Origin: Thiobacillus denitrificans DSM 12475
GTDB lineage: Bacteria > Pseudomonadota > Gammaproteobacteria > Burkholderiales > Thiobacillaceae
Direction: 5' to 3'
DNA: 64,000 nt
Assembly (NCBI RefSeq): GCF_000376425.1
Contig: NZ_AQWL01000005.1
Span: forward strand, 30,165 to 94,164
The notes under the pieces are model-generated. The model worked only from the letters and a program-made list of their open reading frames with translations. It had not been told where the DNA came from and searched no databases. The position numbers and the translations under genes were made by a program. This document shows positions 8,630 through 19,245 of this stretch, in pieces; positions within the stretch are counted from its first letter, which is position 1, and each line of letters opens with the position of its first letter.

Positions 8630-9241
8630 ATGCGACGCGCACAGCGCTATTTCATTGCGCTCGTTGCCGCCCTCTTTCTCGCCGCGTGCGACCGCGCGCC
8701 GACGCTGCCCAAGCTCAGCCCGCACGACGTCATCGTCGCCTTCGGCGACAGCCTCACCCACGGCACCGGCGCCAGCGACGACACCGCCTACCCTGCTGTG
8801 CTGGCATCGCTCACCGGCCGCACCGTGATCAACGCCGGCGTGCCCGGCGACACTACGGACACGGGCTTGCAGCGCCTGCCCTCCGTACTGGATGAATACA
8901 AGCCGCGCCTGGTGCTGCTGTGTCTCGGCGGCAACGACATGCTGAGGAAGCAGCCCGCGGCCGCCACCGAGAACAACCTGCGATTGCTGGTGAAGACGAT
9001 TCGCTCCAGTGGGGCGGAGGTGGTGCTGATCGGCGTGCCCGAACCGAAACTGTTCGGCGGCGCGCCGGATTTCTACACCCGTGTCGCCAGGGACATGAAG
9101 CTGCCGCTGGAAGACGAGGCCTTCGACGAAGTGCTGAAGGACAACCGGCTCAAGTCCGACCCGATCCATGCCAACGCCGCCGGCTATCGCGTAGTCGCCG
9201 AGCGGCTGGCCGAATTGCTGCGCGAGGCCGGGGCGTTGTGA
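8630..9241 (+). CDS. GDSL/SGNH lipoprotein esterase (TesA-like)
   Basis: A 203-residue SGNH hydrolase. It begins with a lipoprotein signal whose lipobox ends LAAC at Cys20. The catalytic serine lies in GDSLT (Ser41), the oxyanion GGND block at residues 100-103 (Asn102), and the Asp-x-x-His pair in DPIH (Asp177, His180). The family includes arylesterase/lysophospholipase/thioesterase TesA. The lipobox, not usual in E. coli TesA, suggests membrane-anchored periplasmic action. It starts one base after the pmbA stop and so is probably in the same transcript. Confidence 0.88.
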   Translation: MRRAQRYFIALVAALFLAACDRAPTLPKLSPHDVIVAFGDSLTHGTGASDDTAYPAVLASLTGRTVINAGVPGDTTDTGLQRLPSVLDEYKPRLVLLCLGGNDMLRKQPAAATENNLRLLVKTIRSSGAEVVLIGVPEPKLFGGAPDFYTRVARDMKLPLEDEAFDEVLKDNRLKSDPIHANAAGYRVVAERLAELLREAGAL

Positions 9242-9255
9242 ATCAAAAACCTTTC

Positions 9256-9383
9256 ATCTGCGAATGCCCTGAAGGGCATAAAGGACGCGAAGAAAAACAC
9301 CCCGAATCATGACTCTTCCTGGGTTTTCTTCGCGTTTCTTCGCGTCCTTTATGCCCTTCAGGGTATTCGCGGATAGAAAAAGG
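9256..9383. repeat. intergenic repeat family A, copy 2 (inverted pair)
   Basis: The 150-bp gap between the esterase and TRAP genes is almost entirely an inverted repeat. Arms of 36 nt lie at 9260-9295 and 9335-9370 and match at 35 of 36 positions, with a loop of about 39 nt. Each arm carries GCCCTTCAGGG, itself near-palindromic, and CTTCGCGTCCTTTATG as in copy 1. As RNA it would form a very stable hairpin in either direction. No open frame of interest is present. Confidence 0.85.
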
Positions 9384-9391
9384 TTTTCAGC

Positions 9392-9931
9392 ATGAAGCCC
9401 ATGCTCGCCTTGGCCCGCCGGATCGACGCACTGACCGAGCGCATCGGCCGCCTCGTCATCTGGCTGGTACTCGTCGCCACCCTGATTTCGGCGGGCAACG
9501 CGCTGATACGGTATGCACTCGGCGAAAGCTCGAATGCCTGGCTGGAAATCCAGTGGTACCTGTTCGGCGCGATGTTCCTGCTGGCGGCGGGCTACACGCT
9601 GAAGCACAACGGCCACGTGCGCATCGACATCGTCTACAACCGCTTCGGCCCGCGCGGGCAGGCCTGGATCGACCTCGCCGGCGGCCTACTGTTTCTGCTG
9701 CCGATGGCGTTGCTGCTGGCCTGGCTGGCCTGGCCGATGTTTTACGAAGCCTGGCAGACGCAGGAACACTCGCCCGACGCCGGCGGCCTCTTGCGCTGGC
9801 CGGTGAAGCTGCTGCTGCCGCTGGGTTTTGCCCTGCTCGCCCTGCAGGGGGTGGCCGAAGTCATCAAGCGCATCGGCGTGCTGTCCGGCCATCTCGCCCT
9901 CATCCGCGAAGCGCCCGAAGAGGAAGTCTGA
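9392..9931 (+). CDS. TRAP transporter small permease (DctQ family)
   Basis: A 179-residue protein with four predicted membrane segments (about residues 17-40, 50-70, 92-115 and 135-160). The pattern SNAWLEIQWYLFGAMFLLAAGYTLK followed by a NGHVRIDIVY segment is highly characteristic of DctQ small permeases. These bind the large permease in Na+-driven uptake of carboxylates. The stop overlaps the next start by one base (TGATG), consistent with one complex. The matching periplasmic binding protein is not next to it; a candidate lies at 20310-21398. Confidence 0.9.
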   Translation: MKPMLALARRIDALTERIGRLVIWLVLVATLISAGNALIRYALGESSNAWLEIQWYLFGAMFLLAAGYTLKHNGHVRIDIVYNRFGPRGQAWIDLAGGLLFLLPMALLLAWLAWPMFYEAWQTQEHSPDAGGLLRWPVKLLLPLGFALLALQGVAEVIKRIGVLSGHLALIREAPEEEV

Positions 9932-11328
9932 TGGAAGCCGGAATCCTGGCGCCGCTGATGTTCGCAGGCCTGGTGGTCTTCCTGCTGCTGGGCTATCCGG
10001 TGGCGTTCGCGCTCGCCGCCAACGGCCTGCTGTTCGCCGGCATCGGCATCATGGCCGGACTGTTCGACGTCTCGCTGCTGCACGCCCTGCCCGAGCGCGT
10101 CTACGGCATCGTCGCCAATCCCACCCTGCTGGCGATTCCTTTCTTCGCCTTCATGGGGCTGATCCTCGAACGCTCCGGCATGGCCGAGGACCTGCTCGAC
10201 ACCATCGGCCAGCTGTTCGGCTCATTGCGCGGCGGCCTCGCCTACGCGGTGATCCTGGTCGGCGGCCTCTTGGCCGCCACCACCGGCGTGGTCGCCGCCA
10301 GCGTCATCGCGATGGGCCTGATCTCGCTGCCGGTGATGCTGCGCTACGGCTACGACAAGCGGCTGGCTTCCGGCGTCATCGCCGCCTCCGGTACGCTGGC
10401 GCAGATCGTGCCGCCGTCGCTGGTGCTGATCGTGCTGGCCGATCAGCTCGGCGCCTCGGTCAGCGCCATGTACAAGGGCGCGCTCATCCCGGGCCTGGCG
10501 CTGGTCGCCCTGTATCTGGCCTATGTGTTTTTCGTGACGCTGACAAGGCCGCACGCCGCGCCCGCGCTGCCGGCCAGCGCGCGCACCCTGCGTGGTTCAG
10601 CCCTGCTACTGCGCGTCTTCACCACGCTGCTGCCGCCGCTGGTGCTGATCTTTCTGGTGCTCGGCACCATCTTCCTCGGCGTCGCCACCCCGACCGAGGG
10701 CGGCGCGATGGGCGCGGCCGGCGCGCTGCTGCTGGCGCTGGCGCGCGGGCGGCTCTCCCGTTTGCAGCTGACACAGGCGATGGACAGCACCACCAAGCTC
10801 ACCACTTTTGTCATTTTCATCCTTATCGGTTCGACGATCTTCACCCTGGCGTTCCGCGGACTGGATGGGGACGTGTGGGTCGAGCACCTGTTCAACCAGC
10901 TGCCCGGCGGCGTGCTCGGCTTCCTCGTCGCGGTCAACCTGCTGGTGTTCGTGCTGGCGTTCTTCCTCGATTTCTTCGAGATCGCCTTCATCGCCGTGCC
11001 ACTGCTGGGGCCGATTGCCTATAAATTGGGCATCGACCCGATCTGGTTCGGCGTGATGCTCGCTGTCAACATGCAGACCGCCTTCATGCACCCGCCGTTC
11101 GGCTTCGCCCTGTTCTACCTGAAGAGCGTCGCGCCGAAGCCGATCCGCACCGCCGACATCTACTGGGGCGCGATCCCCTTTCTCGCCATCCAGCTCGTCA
11201 TGGTCGCGGTGGTGCTGGCTTTCCCGCAGGTCGTGCTGCGCGACGCGCCCGCAGACGCCAGCAGCGTGACCGAGATTCCCGTCGACGTCGATCCCGACGC
11301 CTATTACCTGCCGGCCGAGTGGCGTTGA
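9931..11328 (+). CDS. TRAP transporter large permease (DctM family)
   Basis: A 465-residue DctM-type protein with twelve or more hydrophobic segments. Family features are LLGYPVAFALA near residue 20, IPFFAFMGLILERSG near residue 70, AATTGVVAASV near residue 115 and the C-terminal MQTAFMHPPFGFALFYL motif. It forms the ion-coupled transport channel for organic acids. The start ATG overlaps the dctQ stop. The C-terminal 40 residues form a polar extension. Substrate is not evident from sequence. Confidence 0.92.
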   Translation: MEAGILAPLMFAGLVVFLLLGYPVAFALAANGLLFAGIGIMAGLFDVSLLHALPERVYGIVANPTLLAIPFFAFMGLILERSGMAEDLLDTIGQLFGSLRGGLAYAVILVGGLLAATTGVVAASVIAMGLISLPVMLRYGYDKRLASGVIAASGTLAQIVPPSLVLIVLADQLGASVSAMYKGALIPGLALVALYLAYVFFVTLTRPHAAPALPASARTLRGSALLLRVFTTLLPPLVLIFLVLGTIFLGVATPTEGGAMGAAGALLLALARGRLSRLQLTQAMDSTTKLTTFVIFILIGSTIFTLAFRGLDGDVWVEHLFNQLPGGVLGFLVAVNLLVFVLAFFLDFFEIAFIAVPLLGPIAYKLGIDPIWFGVMLAVNMQTAFMHPPFGFALFYLKSVAPKPIRTADIYWGAIPFLAIQLVMVAVVLAFPQVVLRDAPADASSVTEIPVDVDPDAYYLPAEWR

Positions 11329-11435
11329 AACCGGCCTGCCGCCGATGGCGGGAAACGTGAGAAAATGAACCGCTTCGCGCATTGCCTGTCACATGCGCGT
11401 CAATCGCGAACTTCAACACTCCAGGGACTGAATCC

Positions 11436-11762
11436 ATGAGCGAACTCATCATCGAAGATATCGTCGTCGGCAGCGGCGACACCGCCAGCGCCGGCCAATT
11501 CGTATCGGTGCACTACACCGGCTGGCTCACCGACGGCCAGAAATTCGACTCCAGCGTCGACCGCAACGACCCGTTCGAGTTCAAGCTCGGCGCCGGCCAG
11601 GTCATTGCCGGCTGGGACCAGGGCGTGGCCGGCATGCAGATCGGCGGCAAGCGCAAGCTCACCATCCCGCCGCAGCTGGGTTATGGCGCACGTGGCGCCG
11701 GCGGCGTGATTCCACCGAACGCCACGCTGGTGTTCGAAGTGGAACTGCTGGGCGTCAACTAA
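11436..11762 (+). CDS. FKBP-type peptidyl-prolyl isomerase
   Basis: A 108-residue single-domain FKBP without signal peptide, therefore cytoplasmic. The full FKBP core is present: [43 protein letters not shown] and [14 protein letters not shown]. The aromatic and acidic residues that line the active site (Tyr in HYTG, Asp in KFDSS, Trp in AGWDQ) are all there. It catalyses cis-trans prolyl isomerisation in protein folding. It stands as a single gene 107 bp after the TRAP gene and is followed by a family A repeat. Confidence 0.94.
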   Translation: MSELIIEDIVVGSGDTASAGQFVSVHYTGWLTDGQKFDSSVDRNDPFEFKLGAGQVIAGWDQGVAGMQIGGKRKLTIPPQLGYGARGAGGVIPPNATLVFEVELLGVN

Positions 11763-11771
11763 AACCTTTTT

Positions 11772-11841
11772 TGTCCGCTAAGGACGCGAAGGAAAACCTT
11801 GAAGCATTTCTTCGCGTACCTTCGCGTCCTTCGCGGATAGA
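11772..11841. repeat. intergenic repeat family A, copy 3 (diverged)
   Basis: The gap between the FKBP and ygiQ genes carries opposed arms: TCCGCTAAGGACGCGAAGG at 11774-11792 and CCTTCGCGTCCTTCGCGGA at 11820-11838. They pair almost completely and resemble the other family A copies, but lack the CCCTTCAGGG insert. The element ends only a few bases before the ygiQ start codon. Confidence 0.7.
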
Positions 11842-11846
11842 TTTTC

Positions 11847-14165
<2,319 letters not shown>

Positions 14166-14170
14166 ATTTT

Positions 14171-14200
14171 CCTGTAACTTGAATCTTGCCTCTTGAATCT
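14171..14200. repeat. intergenic repeat family B, copy 1
   Basis: The short gap between ygiQ and the DUF2288 gene consists of a CTTG-rich sequence. TGTAACTTGAATCTTGC at 14173-14189 is repeated exactly on the other strand at 39184-39200, and CTTGCCTCTTGAATCT at 14185-14200 is nearly repeated at 45200-45215. It ends three bases before the GTG start of the next gene. Confidence 0.65.
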
Positions 14201-14203
14201 GCC

Positions 14204-14515
14204 GTGACCCCCAGCGACATCCTCCGCGCCAAGCTCAACCTCGAAACCGCCCAGCTCGGCTGGCCCGAACTCGAACGCCACTTCGCGCGTGGCGATGTCA
14301 TCAAGGTCGCCATTGGCGTGGACCTGGTCGATGCTGCCCTGCATGTCGCCGAGAACAACGCCGACACCGTGCAGGAATGGCTGGCCGAGGGCCGCATCGC
14401 CCGCGCCGAACTCGGCGACGCCGAGGACTGGCATGCGCGCCAGCCGCTGTTCTGGGCGGTGGTGGTGGCGCCCTGGGTGCTGGTGCAGGAAGTGGTCAAG
14501 CAAATCGAAAACTGA
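14204..14515 (+). CDS. DUF2288 family protein
   Basis: A 103-residue acidic protein matching DUF2288: ILRAKLNLETAQLGWPELER at the start, then FARGDVIKVAIGVDLVDAA and a C-terminal WAVVVAPWVLVQEVV helix. Function of the family is unknown. I chose the GTG at 14204; an in-frame TTG at 14186 lies inside the family B repeat and would add non-conserved residues. It is followed at once by a strong terminator. Confidence 0.82.
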   Translation: MTPSDILRAKLNLETAQLGWPELERHFARGDVIKVAIGVDLVDAALHVAENNADTVQEWLAEGRIARAELGDAEDWHARQPLFWAVVVAPWVLVQEVVKQIEN

Positions 14516-14539
14516 GCGTGCACCCTGGAATGCACACAC

Positions 14540-14568
14540 AAAAAAGCCCGCGGTTGCGGGCTTTTTTT
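14540..14568. terminator. bidirectional rho-independent terminator
   Basis: The stem GCCCGC/GCGGGC at 14546-14551 and 14556-14561 has a 4-nt loop, is preceded by six A residues and followed by seven T residues. It can end transcription of the DUF2288 gene on the plus strand and of the convergent DUF302 gene on the minus strand. Confidence 0.92.
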
Positions 14569-14583
14569 CGCACGTCAAACCGC

Positions 14584-14979
14584 TCAGGCGGCCAGACTGT
14601 CCTTCACCCGCAGCAGACGGGCGCGCGCTTCGGCCGCCACGCCATGGACTGCGGTGTTGGCGACCAGCTTGACCATGATGCCGGGATCGAGGAAGGACAC
14701 CGTCACCTTGCCGTCGGCTTCCTCGCGCACCACGACGTTGCACGGCAGCAGCATGCCGACGTCGGGTTCGGCACTGATGGCCTGGTTCGCCAGCGGCGGA
14801 TTGCAGGCGCCGAGGATGCGGTAGGGGCGCATGTCGACGTCGAGCTTGGCCTTCAGCGTGCTCTTCACGTCGATGTCGGTCAACACGCCGAAGCCTTCGG
14901 CCTTGAGGGCGGCGGTAACCTTGTCGATGGCTGCGTCGAAGGGGCCGCTGATCCGGGTGTCGAATCCATATTCGCTCAT
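14584..14979 (-). CDS. DUF302 domain protein
   Basis: A 131-residue protein of the DUF302 family. It has the typical start ([33 protein letters not shown] in consecutive blocks), the [16 protein letters not shown] block and the [11 protein letters not shown] strand. The conserved Cys in GACNP suggests metal or redox chemistry, but no function is established. No signal peptide is seen. It shares a terminator with the convergent DUF2288 gene and is 73 bp before the cytochrome gene end. Confidence 0.9.
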   Translation of the reverse strand: MSEYGFDTRISGPFDAAIDKVTAALKAEGFGVLTDIDVKSTLKAKLDVDMRPYRILGACNPPLANQAISAEPDVGMLLPCNVVVREEADGKVTVSFLDPGIMVKLVANTAVHGVAAEARARLLRVKDSLAA

Positions 14980-15052
14980 GTTGTTGCTCCTGGGTTGGGT
15001 GATTTCAATAGCGACATTTTACCTGCTCCGGGATGGCAGCGCCGGCAGTGTG

Positions 15053-15523
15053 TCAGGGTTCCAGCGATTGCTGCTCCATTTTCCACCACAGCTGGTACAC
15101 CTCGTCGGACCACAGCGACTTGATGTAGGTCACCACGTCCTGCATTTCCGCTTCGGAAAGCGTGTCCTTCCACGCCGCCATTTTCCCCTGGCCTTGCGGG
15201 CTACCTTCGCGGATGACCTCCAGCAGCACCGCAGTGGGGTGGTGCCAGGCATGGGCGCTGTCGTCGAGCGGCGGCGGCGGGAAGTGGCCATCGGCGTCGC
15301 GGATGCGCCAGTCGCCGGGCTGTCCACGGCCGCCCACGCCGTGGCATTCGAGACAGTGTTTCTCGTAGATCACCTTGCCCCGCGTCACCTGCATCGGGTC
15401 GAGCTTGCGCTCGACCACGACCTCGCCGGTCTCGGCCTGCCCTGCCAGGGGCGTGCCGTCGCAGCCGGCCAGCCCGAGACCGACGACCAGGGTGGCGAAG
15501 ATTTTCCATTTCAGGCTTTTCAT
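15053..15523 (-). CDS. cytochrome c lipoprotein
   Basis: A 156-residue exported monohaem cytochrome c. A lipoprotein signal ends in GLAGC with Cys21, and the haem-binding CLECH lies at residues 57-61. A GKMAAWKD segment about 60 residues later offers the methionine axial ligand, followed by the typical AEMQDVVTYIKSLW C-terminal helix. It is probably a small electron carrier tethered to a membrane. It is not near any obvious oxidase, so its partner is unknown. Confidence 0.88.
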   Translation of the reverse strand: MKSLKWKIFATLVVGLGLAGCDGTPLAGQAETGEVVVERKLDPMQVTRGKVIYEKHCLECHGVGGRGQPGDWRIRDADGHFPPPPLDDSAHAWHHPTAVLLEVIREGSPQGQGKMAAWKDTLSEAEMQDVVTYIKSLWSDEVYQLWWKMEQQSLEP

Positions 15524-15568
15524 GGGTTTTTCTCGTAGGGGAAGACAGGAGAGAGGGCGCGCCGCGCC

Positions 15569-16327
15569 TTAAGTTCCGCTTGGCCTGTTGTTCAGCAGCA
15601 CGCCATCCAGCAGACGCCGCATGTTGCGGAAATGCGAGCCCTCCCAGTACACGCGTCCGCATTGGTCGCAGGTGGAGAAGCGTTCGTAATGCTCGCGCAC
15701 CCTGGGCGGCAGGCGGTCGAGCACGCTCGCCTTGTCGACCGCACGCAGCGGTGCGTTGCAGTGCAGGCACAGCGTGAACGGCCGCGCGCTGCGCGCCAGG
15801 TCGAGCCGCTCGACGAGCTCGCGCAGTTGCGCCTCCGATTTCAGCGCGTGCACGTAACAGCCGCGCGTCACCGCACGCCGCTTCAGCAGTTCGCGGTCGC
15901 GCGTCAGCACGATGCGGCCGTCGTGCTCGCAGATCGCGACGATCTCGTCGTCGCGGAAATGGTTGTCGTACAGCGTGTCGAAGCCCAGCATGCGCAGCAT
16001 GTGCGCCAGCCCGCCTAGATGCGCGTCGGCGACGAAGCGCGTTTCGCGCAAGGGATGCTCGCATGCCCGCAGCAAGGGCGTCACGTCCATCGCCTCGAAG
16101 CGCGGATACACCGCCACCCGGTCGCCGTCCGCCAGGATGCGGCCGAAGTCCACCGATTCGCCGTTGACCAGGATCAGCTCCACCTCGGTGTGCGGCACCC
16201 CCAGCGCCTCGATCATATGCTTGGTCGTCGCCGCCTGCGCGCACGGCACCGTGAACGCCTGCTTGCGCCGCCTGGGCGCGAGGAAGTCGTTCAGCTCTTC
16301 GTAGAAGCGGAAGGTGGCGGAGACCAT
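15569..16327 (-). CDS. Mut7-C RNase domain protein with ubiquitin-like N-terminus
   Basis: A 252-residue protein. Residues 1-80 form a ubiquitin-like Mut7-C_ub domain (FRFYEELNDFL...VPHTEVELILVNGES). Residues about 95-250 are a PIN-fold Mut7-C RNase domain starting RFVADAHLGGLAHMLRMLGFDT, with catalytic acids in VADAHLG and DDEIVA. A C-terminal zinc ribbon has CLHC and CDQC. The family is predicted to cut RNA, though the substrate is unknown. I start at the ATG 16325-16327, which gives VSATFRFYEEL; a longer frame upstream lacks family similarity. Confidence 0.85.
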   Translation of the reverse strand: MVSATFRFYEELNDFLAPRRRKQAFTVPCAQAATTKHMIEALGVPHTEVELILVNGESVDFGRILADGDRVAVYPRFEAMDVTPLLRACEHPLRETRFVADAHLGGLAHMLRMLGFDTLYDNHFRDDEIVAICEHDGRIVLTRDRELLKRRAVTRGCYVHALKSEAQLRELVERLDLARSARPFTLCLHCNAPLRAVDKASVLDRLPPRVREHYERFSTCDQCGRVYWEGSHFRNMRRLLDGVLLNNRPSGT

Positions 16328-16352
16328 GCGCGGACGCGCCTTCTTAAGGCGG

Positions 16353-17807
16353 CTATTCCCCGACCTGCTGCGCCCACAGCATGGCGTCGAGATGGAAGAC
16401 GCTGACCCGCCAGATATCCAGCCCAACGGCTTGCGCGAGCTGGGCGACATTCTCGTTATCGGATTGCTCACAGGCGATGGCCAGGTCCAGGTAGGGCGCG
16501 TATTTCCCCTGTTGACGAAGCAGCACCTCGTCGACCGGCGGCGGCAGGCTGACCTGCTTCAGCACGGCCTCCATGGGCATCGACAGTACGACATCCAGCA
16601 GGGAGAACATGCCCGCCACGAACAGTTCGTCCCGCTCCTCAGCGGACAAGGCATGCTGCGCACAAAGCTCGGCCAGCCGCGCCCGGATCAGGGCGTTCTC
16701 CATCACCGCCCAGTCCAGCCCCGCTGCATCTCCGCTGGTGAACAGCAACAGGGTCAGCCAGCGATAGAGCTTCTGCCTGCCGAGCAGTATCAGCGCCTGC
16801 TCCAACGTGGCGATCTTGTGCGCCTGCCCCATTGCCGGGGAGTTGATGTAGCGCAGCAACTTGTAGGACAGCGCCAGGCTCTGCCTGAGCAGGGCGACCA
16901 GCTCGGACGTTTCTGCATCGCTGCGCAGCTTGTTCAACAGCTCCAGGATCCTGATGCGACCCGCGTCCATTTTCGGCGCATCCAGCTTCTCCCGGCTGGT
17001 GATGAAGGGCCCCTGATAACAGGCGAACGGCAGGTTGGCGCAGACGCGGTACTCCTCCATGGTCCGGATGTTGGTCGCCACGAAGCGGATTGCCGGGGCG
17101 ACCCTGAGCGCGGCCTCGATCTGGTCGCTGATGACCGGGATATCGCTATTGCCGATGTCGATGAACAGGAAGTCCGCCAGTTCCAGGAAGGCCGTCATGC
17201 CCGGGCTGTCGTCGGCGGCGGCGCGCAGGCCGATGCGATATCCCAGCGTCTTCAGACAAGCCAGCCCGGCCAGGCTGGATTCCTGGTTGGCGACAAGCTG
17301 CGTGTTGGTGCCCACCACATACACGATGCCCTGCGGCTGCGGCTCGGCCAGGAAAGGCATGTCCAGCGAACTGACCGACACATCGACAAACGCCTGCCGG
17401 TGCACCAGCAGGCGCTGAATTCCCATGTCGTGCAGATTGCGTACCAGTACCTTGTCATACAGGCGCTGGATGCTGATGCTGGCGGCCCGCACCTGCGGGT
17501 TGATCTTGTACCCCAGGCTCAGGCCATACCCCGCCACGCGCCTGTCCTTTCCCAGCACCGTCTCGCGGTACACGATCGCCTTGGCCGGCGGCGGCGCCAG
17601 CGGGCTGCTCGAATGGGTCACCACCCTGACCGGTGTCTTGTTCACCTCGCCCGCCAGCGGTGCCACCGCGTTCAGCTTGCGAAAGGCCGCCTGTTCGCGC
17701 CGCGACGGGAACAGGCGGCTTCCATGCTCCACCTCGCTGCGCAGCCTGGCCTTCCTACCCATCAACATTCTGACAAAACGATCCAGCATCCAGACCCCAT
17801 CAGGCAT
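16353..17807 (-). CDS. EAL/HDOD signalling protein (YuxH-like)
   Basis: A 484-residue protein with an N-terminal degenerate EAL-like region (about residues 60-270; the segment VYVVGTNTQLVANQES replaces a canonical EAL site) and a C-terminal HDOD domain (about 275-470; RSDAETSELVALLRQSLALSYKLLRYINSP). Such hybrids bind or sense cyclic nucleotides rather than hydrolyse them and act in motility or surface behaviour. The EAL catalytic residues do not appear intact, so phosphodiesterase activity is unlikely. ATG 17807 is used; ATG 17789 is also possible. Confidence 0.82.
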   Translation of the reverse strand: MPDGVWMLDRFVRMLMGRKARLRSEVEHGSRLFPSRREQAAFRKLNAVAPLAGEVNKTPVRVVTHSSSPLAPPPAKAIVYRETVLGKDRRVAGYGLSLGYKINPQVRAASISIQRLYDKVLVRNLHDMGIQRLLVHRQAFVDVSVSSLDMPFLAEPQPQGIVYVVGTNTQLVANQESSLAGLACLKTLGYRIGLRAAADDSPGMTAFLELADFLFIDIGNSDIPVISDQIEAALRVAPAIRFVATNIRTMEEYRVCANLPFACYQGPFITSREKLDAPKMDAGRIRILELLNKLRSDAETSELVALLRQSLALSYKLLRYINSPAMGQAHKIATLEQALILLGRQKLYRWLTLLLFTSGDAAGLDWAVMENALIRARLAELCAQHALSAEERDELFVAGMFSLLDVVLSMPMEAVLKQVSLPPPVDEVLLRQQGKYAPYLDLAIACEQSDNENVAQLAQAVGLDIWRVSVFHLDAMLWAQQVGE

Positions 17808-17958
17808 TCATTCGTTCGGTTCTTTTCAAAGCCCAGGCTTCATGGTCTTGCTGCTCGGCAACAGCGAAAAGTATCGGCAACCCCACGCCGGCTATTGTCG
17901 CCCAAGTCCGCCCGGAAAAGCCGGGAGATCAATCCGGTGTCGCCGGAATGCCGGATGC

Positions 17959-17984
17959 AAAAACGCCACCTCGAAGGTGGCGTT
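17959..17984 (-). terminator. rho-independent terminator of the small MAKGQLR gene
   Basis: AACGCCACCT and AGGTGGCGTT pair around a CGA loop at 17961-17984. On the minus strand the stem is followed by five T residues, placing it 18 bp after the stop of the 42-residue gene. Confidence 0.85.
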
Positions 17985-18002
17985 TGCTCGGGGCCCCGCA
18001 GA

Positions 18003-18131
18003 TCAGTTCCGGGTTTTTGTTGGGTTGGCCGCCTTGGGCGGCGTGATGAACGATCCCGCCGGAACGGCTACCTGTTTCGGCTTCTTGGGTTTTTTGGCTT
18101 CCTTGTTTCCACGTAACTGGCCTTTTGCCAT
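18003..18131 (-). CDS. small basic protein (MAKGQLR family)
   Basis: A 42-residue, very basic protein starting MAKGQLRGNKEAKKPKKPK. I recall similar short open frames with the MAxGQLRxNKEAKKPKK start in many proteobacterial genomes, all uncharacterised. The ATG at 18129-18131 has a strong AAGGAGAA ribosome site 5 bases upstream, and the gene ends just before a good terminator, so it is very likely expressed. The Lys-rich N-terminus suggests nucleic-acid or ribosome contact (inference). Confidence 0.8.
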   Translation of the reverse strand: MAKGQLRGNKEAKKPKKPKQVAVPAGSFITPPKAANPTKTRN

Positions 18132-18388
18132 GGTGATTCTCCTTGCAGTGGCTTTCGAAGTGTCGGACTGGGTTTGATAAATCCCGCGAGCACAACACGG
18201 GTTGATCATAGACCGATGCGCGGGAATAGGTGGGTTTATGTTTAAACCCGTCGCGAACAATCAATCGCGCCTGGCAGGCCGTCCGCCGCACCACCCGTTT
18301 TGCCGAGAGGAGGGAGACACTGCTGACGACACACCGGTACTCGTGACCCAACCCGGGTCAGCTCAGATGCCCTATCCACACGTCCGTC

Positions 18389-18820
18389 TCATTCCCGGTC
18401 ATTGGGCGCATCCCGCGATGGGATGCGCGCAATCCATGCCATCAGCGCCAGGCCGCCCATGGCCATTCCAAGCTTAGCCAGCCAGCCGGGGATGAAAAAG
18501 CCGACGGAAATTGCGAAGCTCAGTGCGATCAGTATGAGCGCGATGCGCTTGGCGCGATACGGTATCGCGCGGTGCTCGCGCCATTCGCGGATAAGCGGCC
18601 CAAAATGCGCATGGCTCAGCAGCCAGTCGAAGATGCGGCGCGACGAGCGGGCGTAGCAGGCGGCGGCGAGCAGCAGAAAAGGCGTCGTCGGCAGCACCGG
18701 CAGGAAGAGGCCGGCCACGCCAAGTCCGAGGAACAGCGTGCCCAGGGCAGCGAACACCAGCCGCACTGGTAAGACGTGGCGGTGCAGGTGGGTGTCGGGC
18801 CTGGAAGGCGATCCGCGCAT
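18389..18820 (-). CDS. ybaN: DUF454 inner membrane protein (YbaN family)
   Basis: A 143-residue membrane protein with DUF454 features: GLGVAGLFLPVLPTTPFLLLAA early, then CYARSSRRIFDWLLSHAHFGPLIREWREHRAIP and two C-terminal membrane helices. Function is unknown. The start at 18818-18820 is chosen because a near-perfect GGAGGTGA ribosome site lies directly upstream; a longer frame would begin 39 bases earlier without such a site. The 250 bp on either side hold no recognised gene. Confidence 0.88.
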   Translation of the reverse strand: MRGSPSRPDTHLHRHVLPVRLVFAALGTLFLGLGVAGLFLPVLPTTPFLLLAAACYARSSRRIFDWLLSHAHFGPLIREWREHRAIPYRAKRIALILIALSFAISVGFFIPGWLAKLGMAMGGLALMAWIARIPSRDAPNDRE

Positions 18821-19085
18821 CGTCACCTCCCGCGCATGGATGAGGGTGAAATATGACACCCCTTACTCACTTTCCGGCAGAAGGGGCACATTACGAGGCG
18901 ATCAGGTGCTGGCTCTTTGGCGTAGCTGGCGAGGAAGACGCGTTGCGTTTTTGGATGCGCTTGAATAATGTCCGTCAAGGCCGGTCATTCCGGCTGCGGC
19001 AGGGAGAAGCGGGGTGTGAGAAGGGTTGCGCGTGATGTCCACCCTGAACTGGCCTGGACCGCCCCAGGGCGGCCCAGGCTTTAAT

Positions 19086-19220
19086 TCAAGCTACTTTTTT
19101 CAGCGCTTTCTTCAGCGACTTGACCTTCTTCTCATGCTTCTCGATCTTGGCTTCACGAGCCTTGATTTCCTGTTTGCAGGATTTGGCGGATTGCTTGGTA
19201 GTTGCTGCTTTCTTTGACAT
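19086..19220 (-). CDS. small lysine-rich coiled-coil protein
   Basis: A 44-residue protein, over one third lysine, whose second half (EIKAREAKIEKHEKKVKSLK) has heptad spacing typical of a short coiled coil. The ATG at 19218-19220 follows an AAAGGAGA ribosome site, while the longer in-frame start upstream overlaps the preceding gene's end without a site. It lies 25 bp downstream of a small ribbon-helix-helix-like gene and is probably cotranscribed with it. No function is known. Confidence 0.7.
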   Translation of the reverse strand: MSKKAATTKQSAKSCKQEIKAREAKIEKHEKKVKSLKKALKKVA

Positions 19221-19245
19221 GAAATGTCTCCTTTGCTTTTCCGGG

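Noticed and set aside
18853-19035. 60-codon plus-strand frame in the gap after the DUF454 gene
   Set aside because: It has a weak ribosome site but no recognisable similarity and no terminator; kept out for lack of support.
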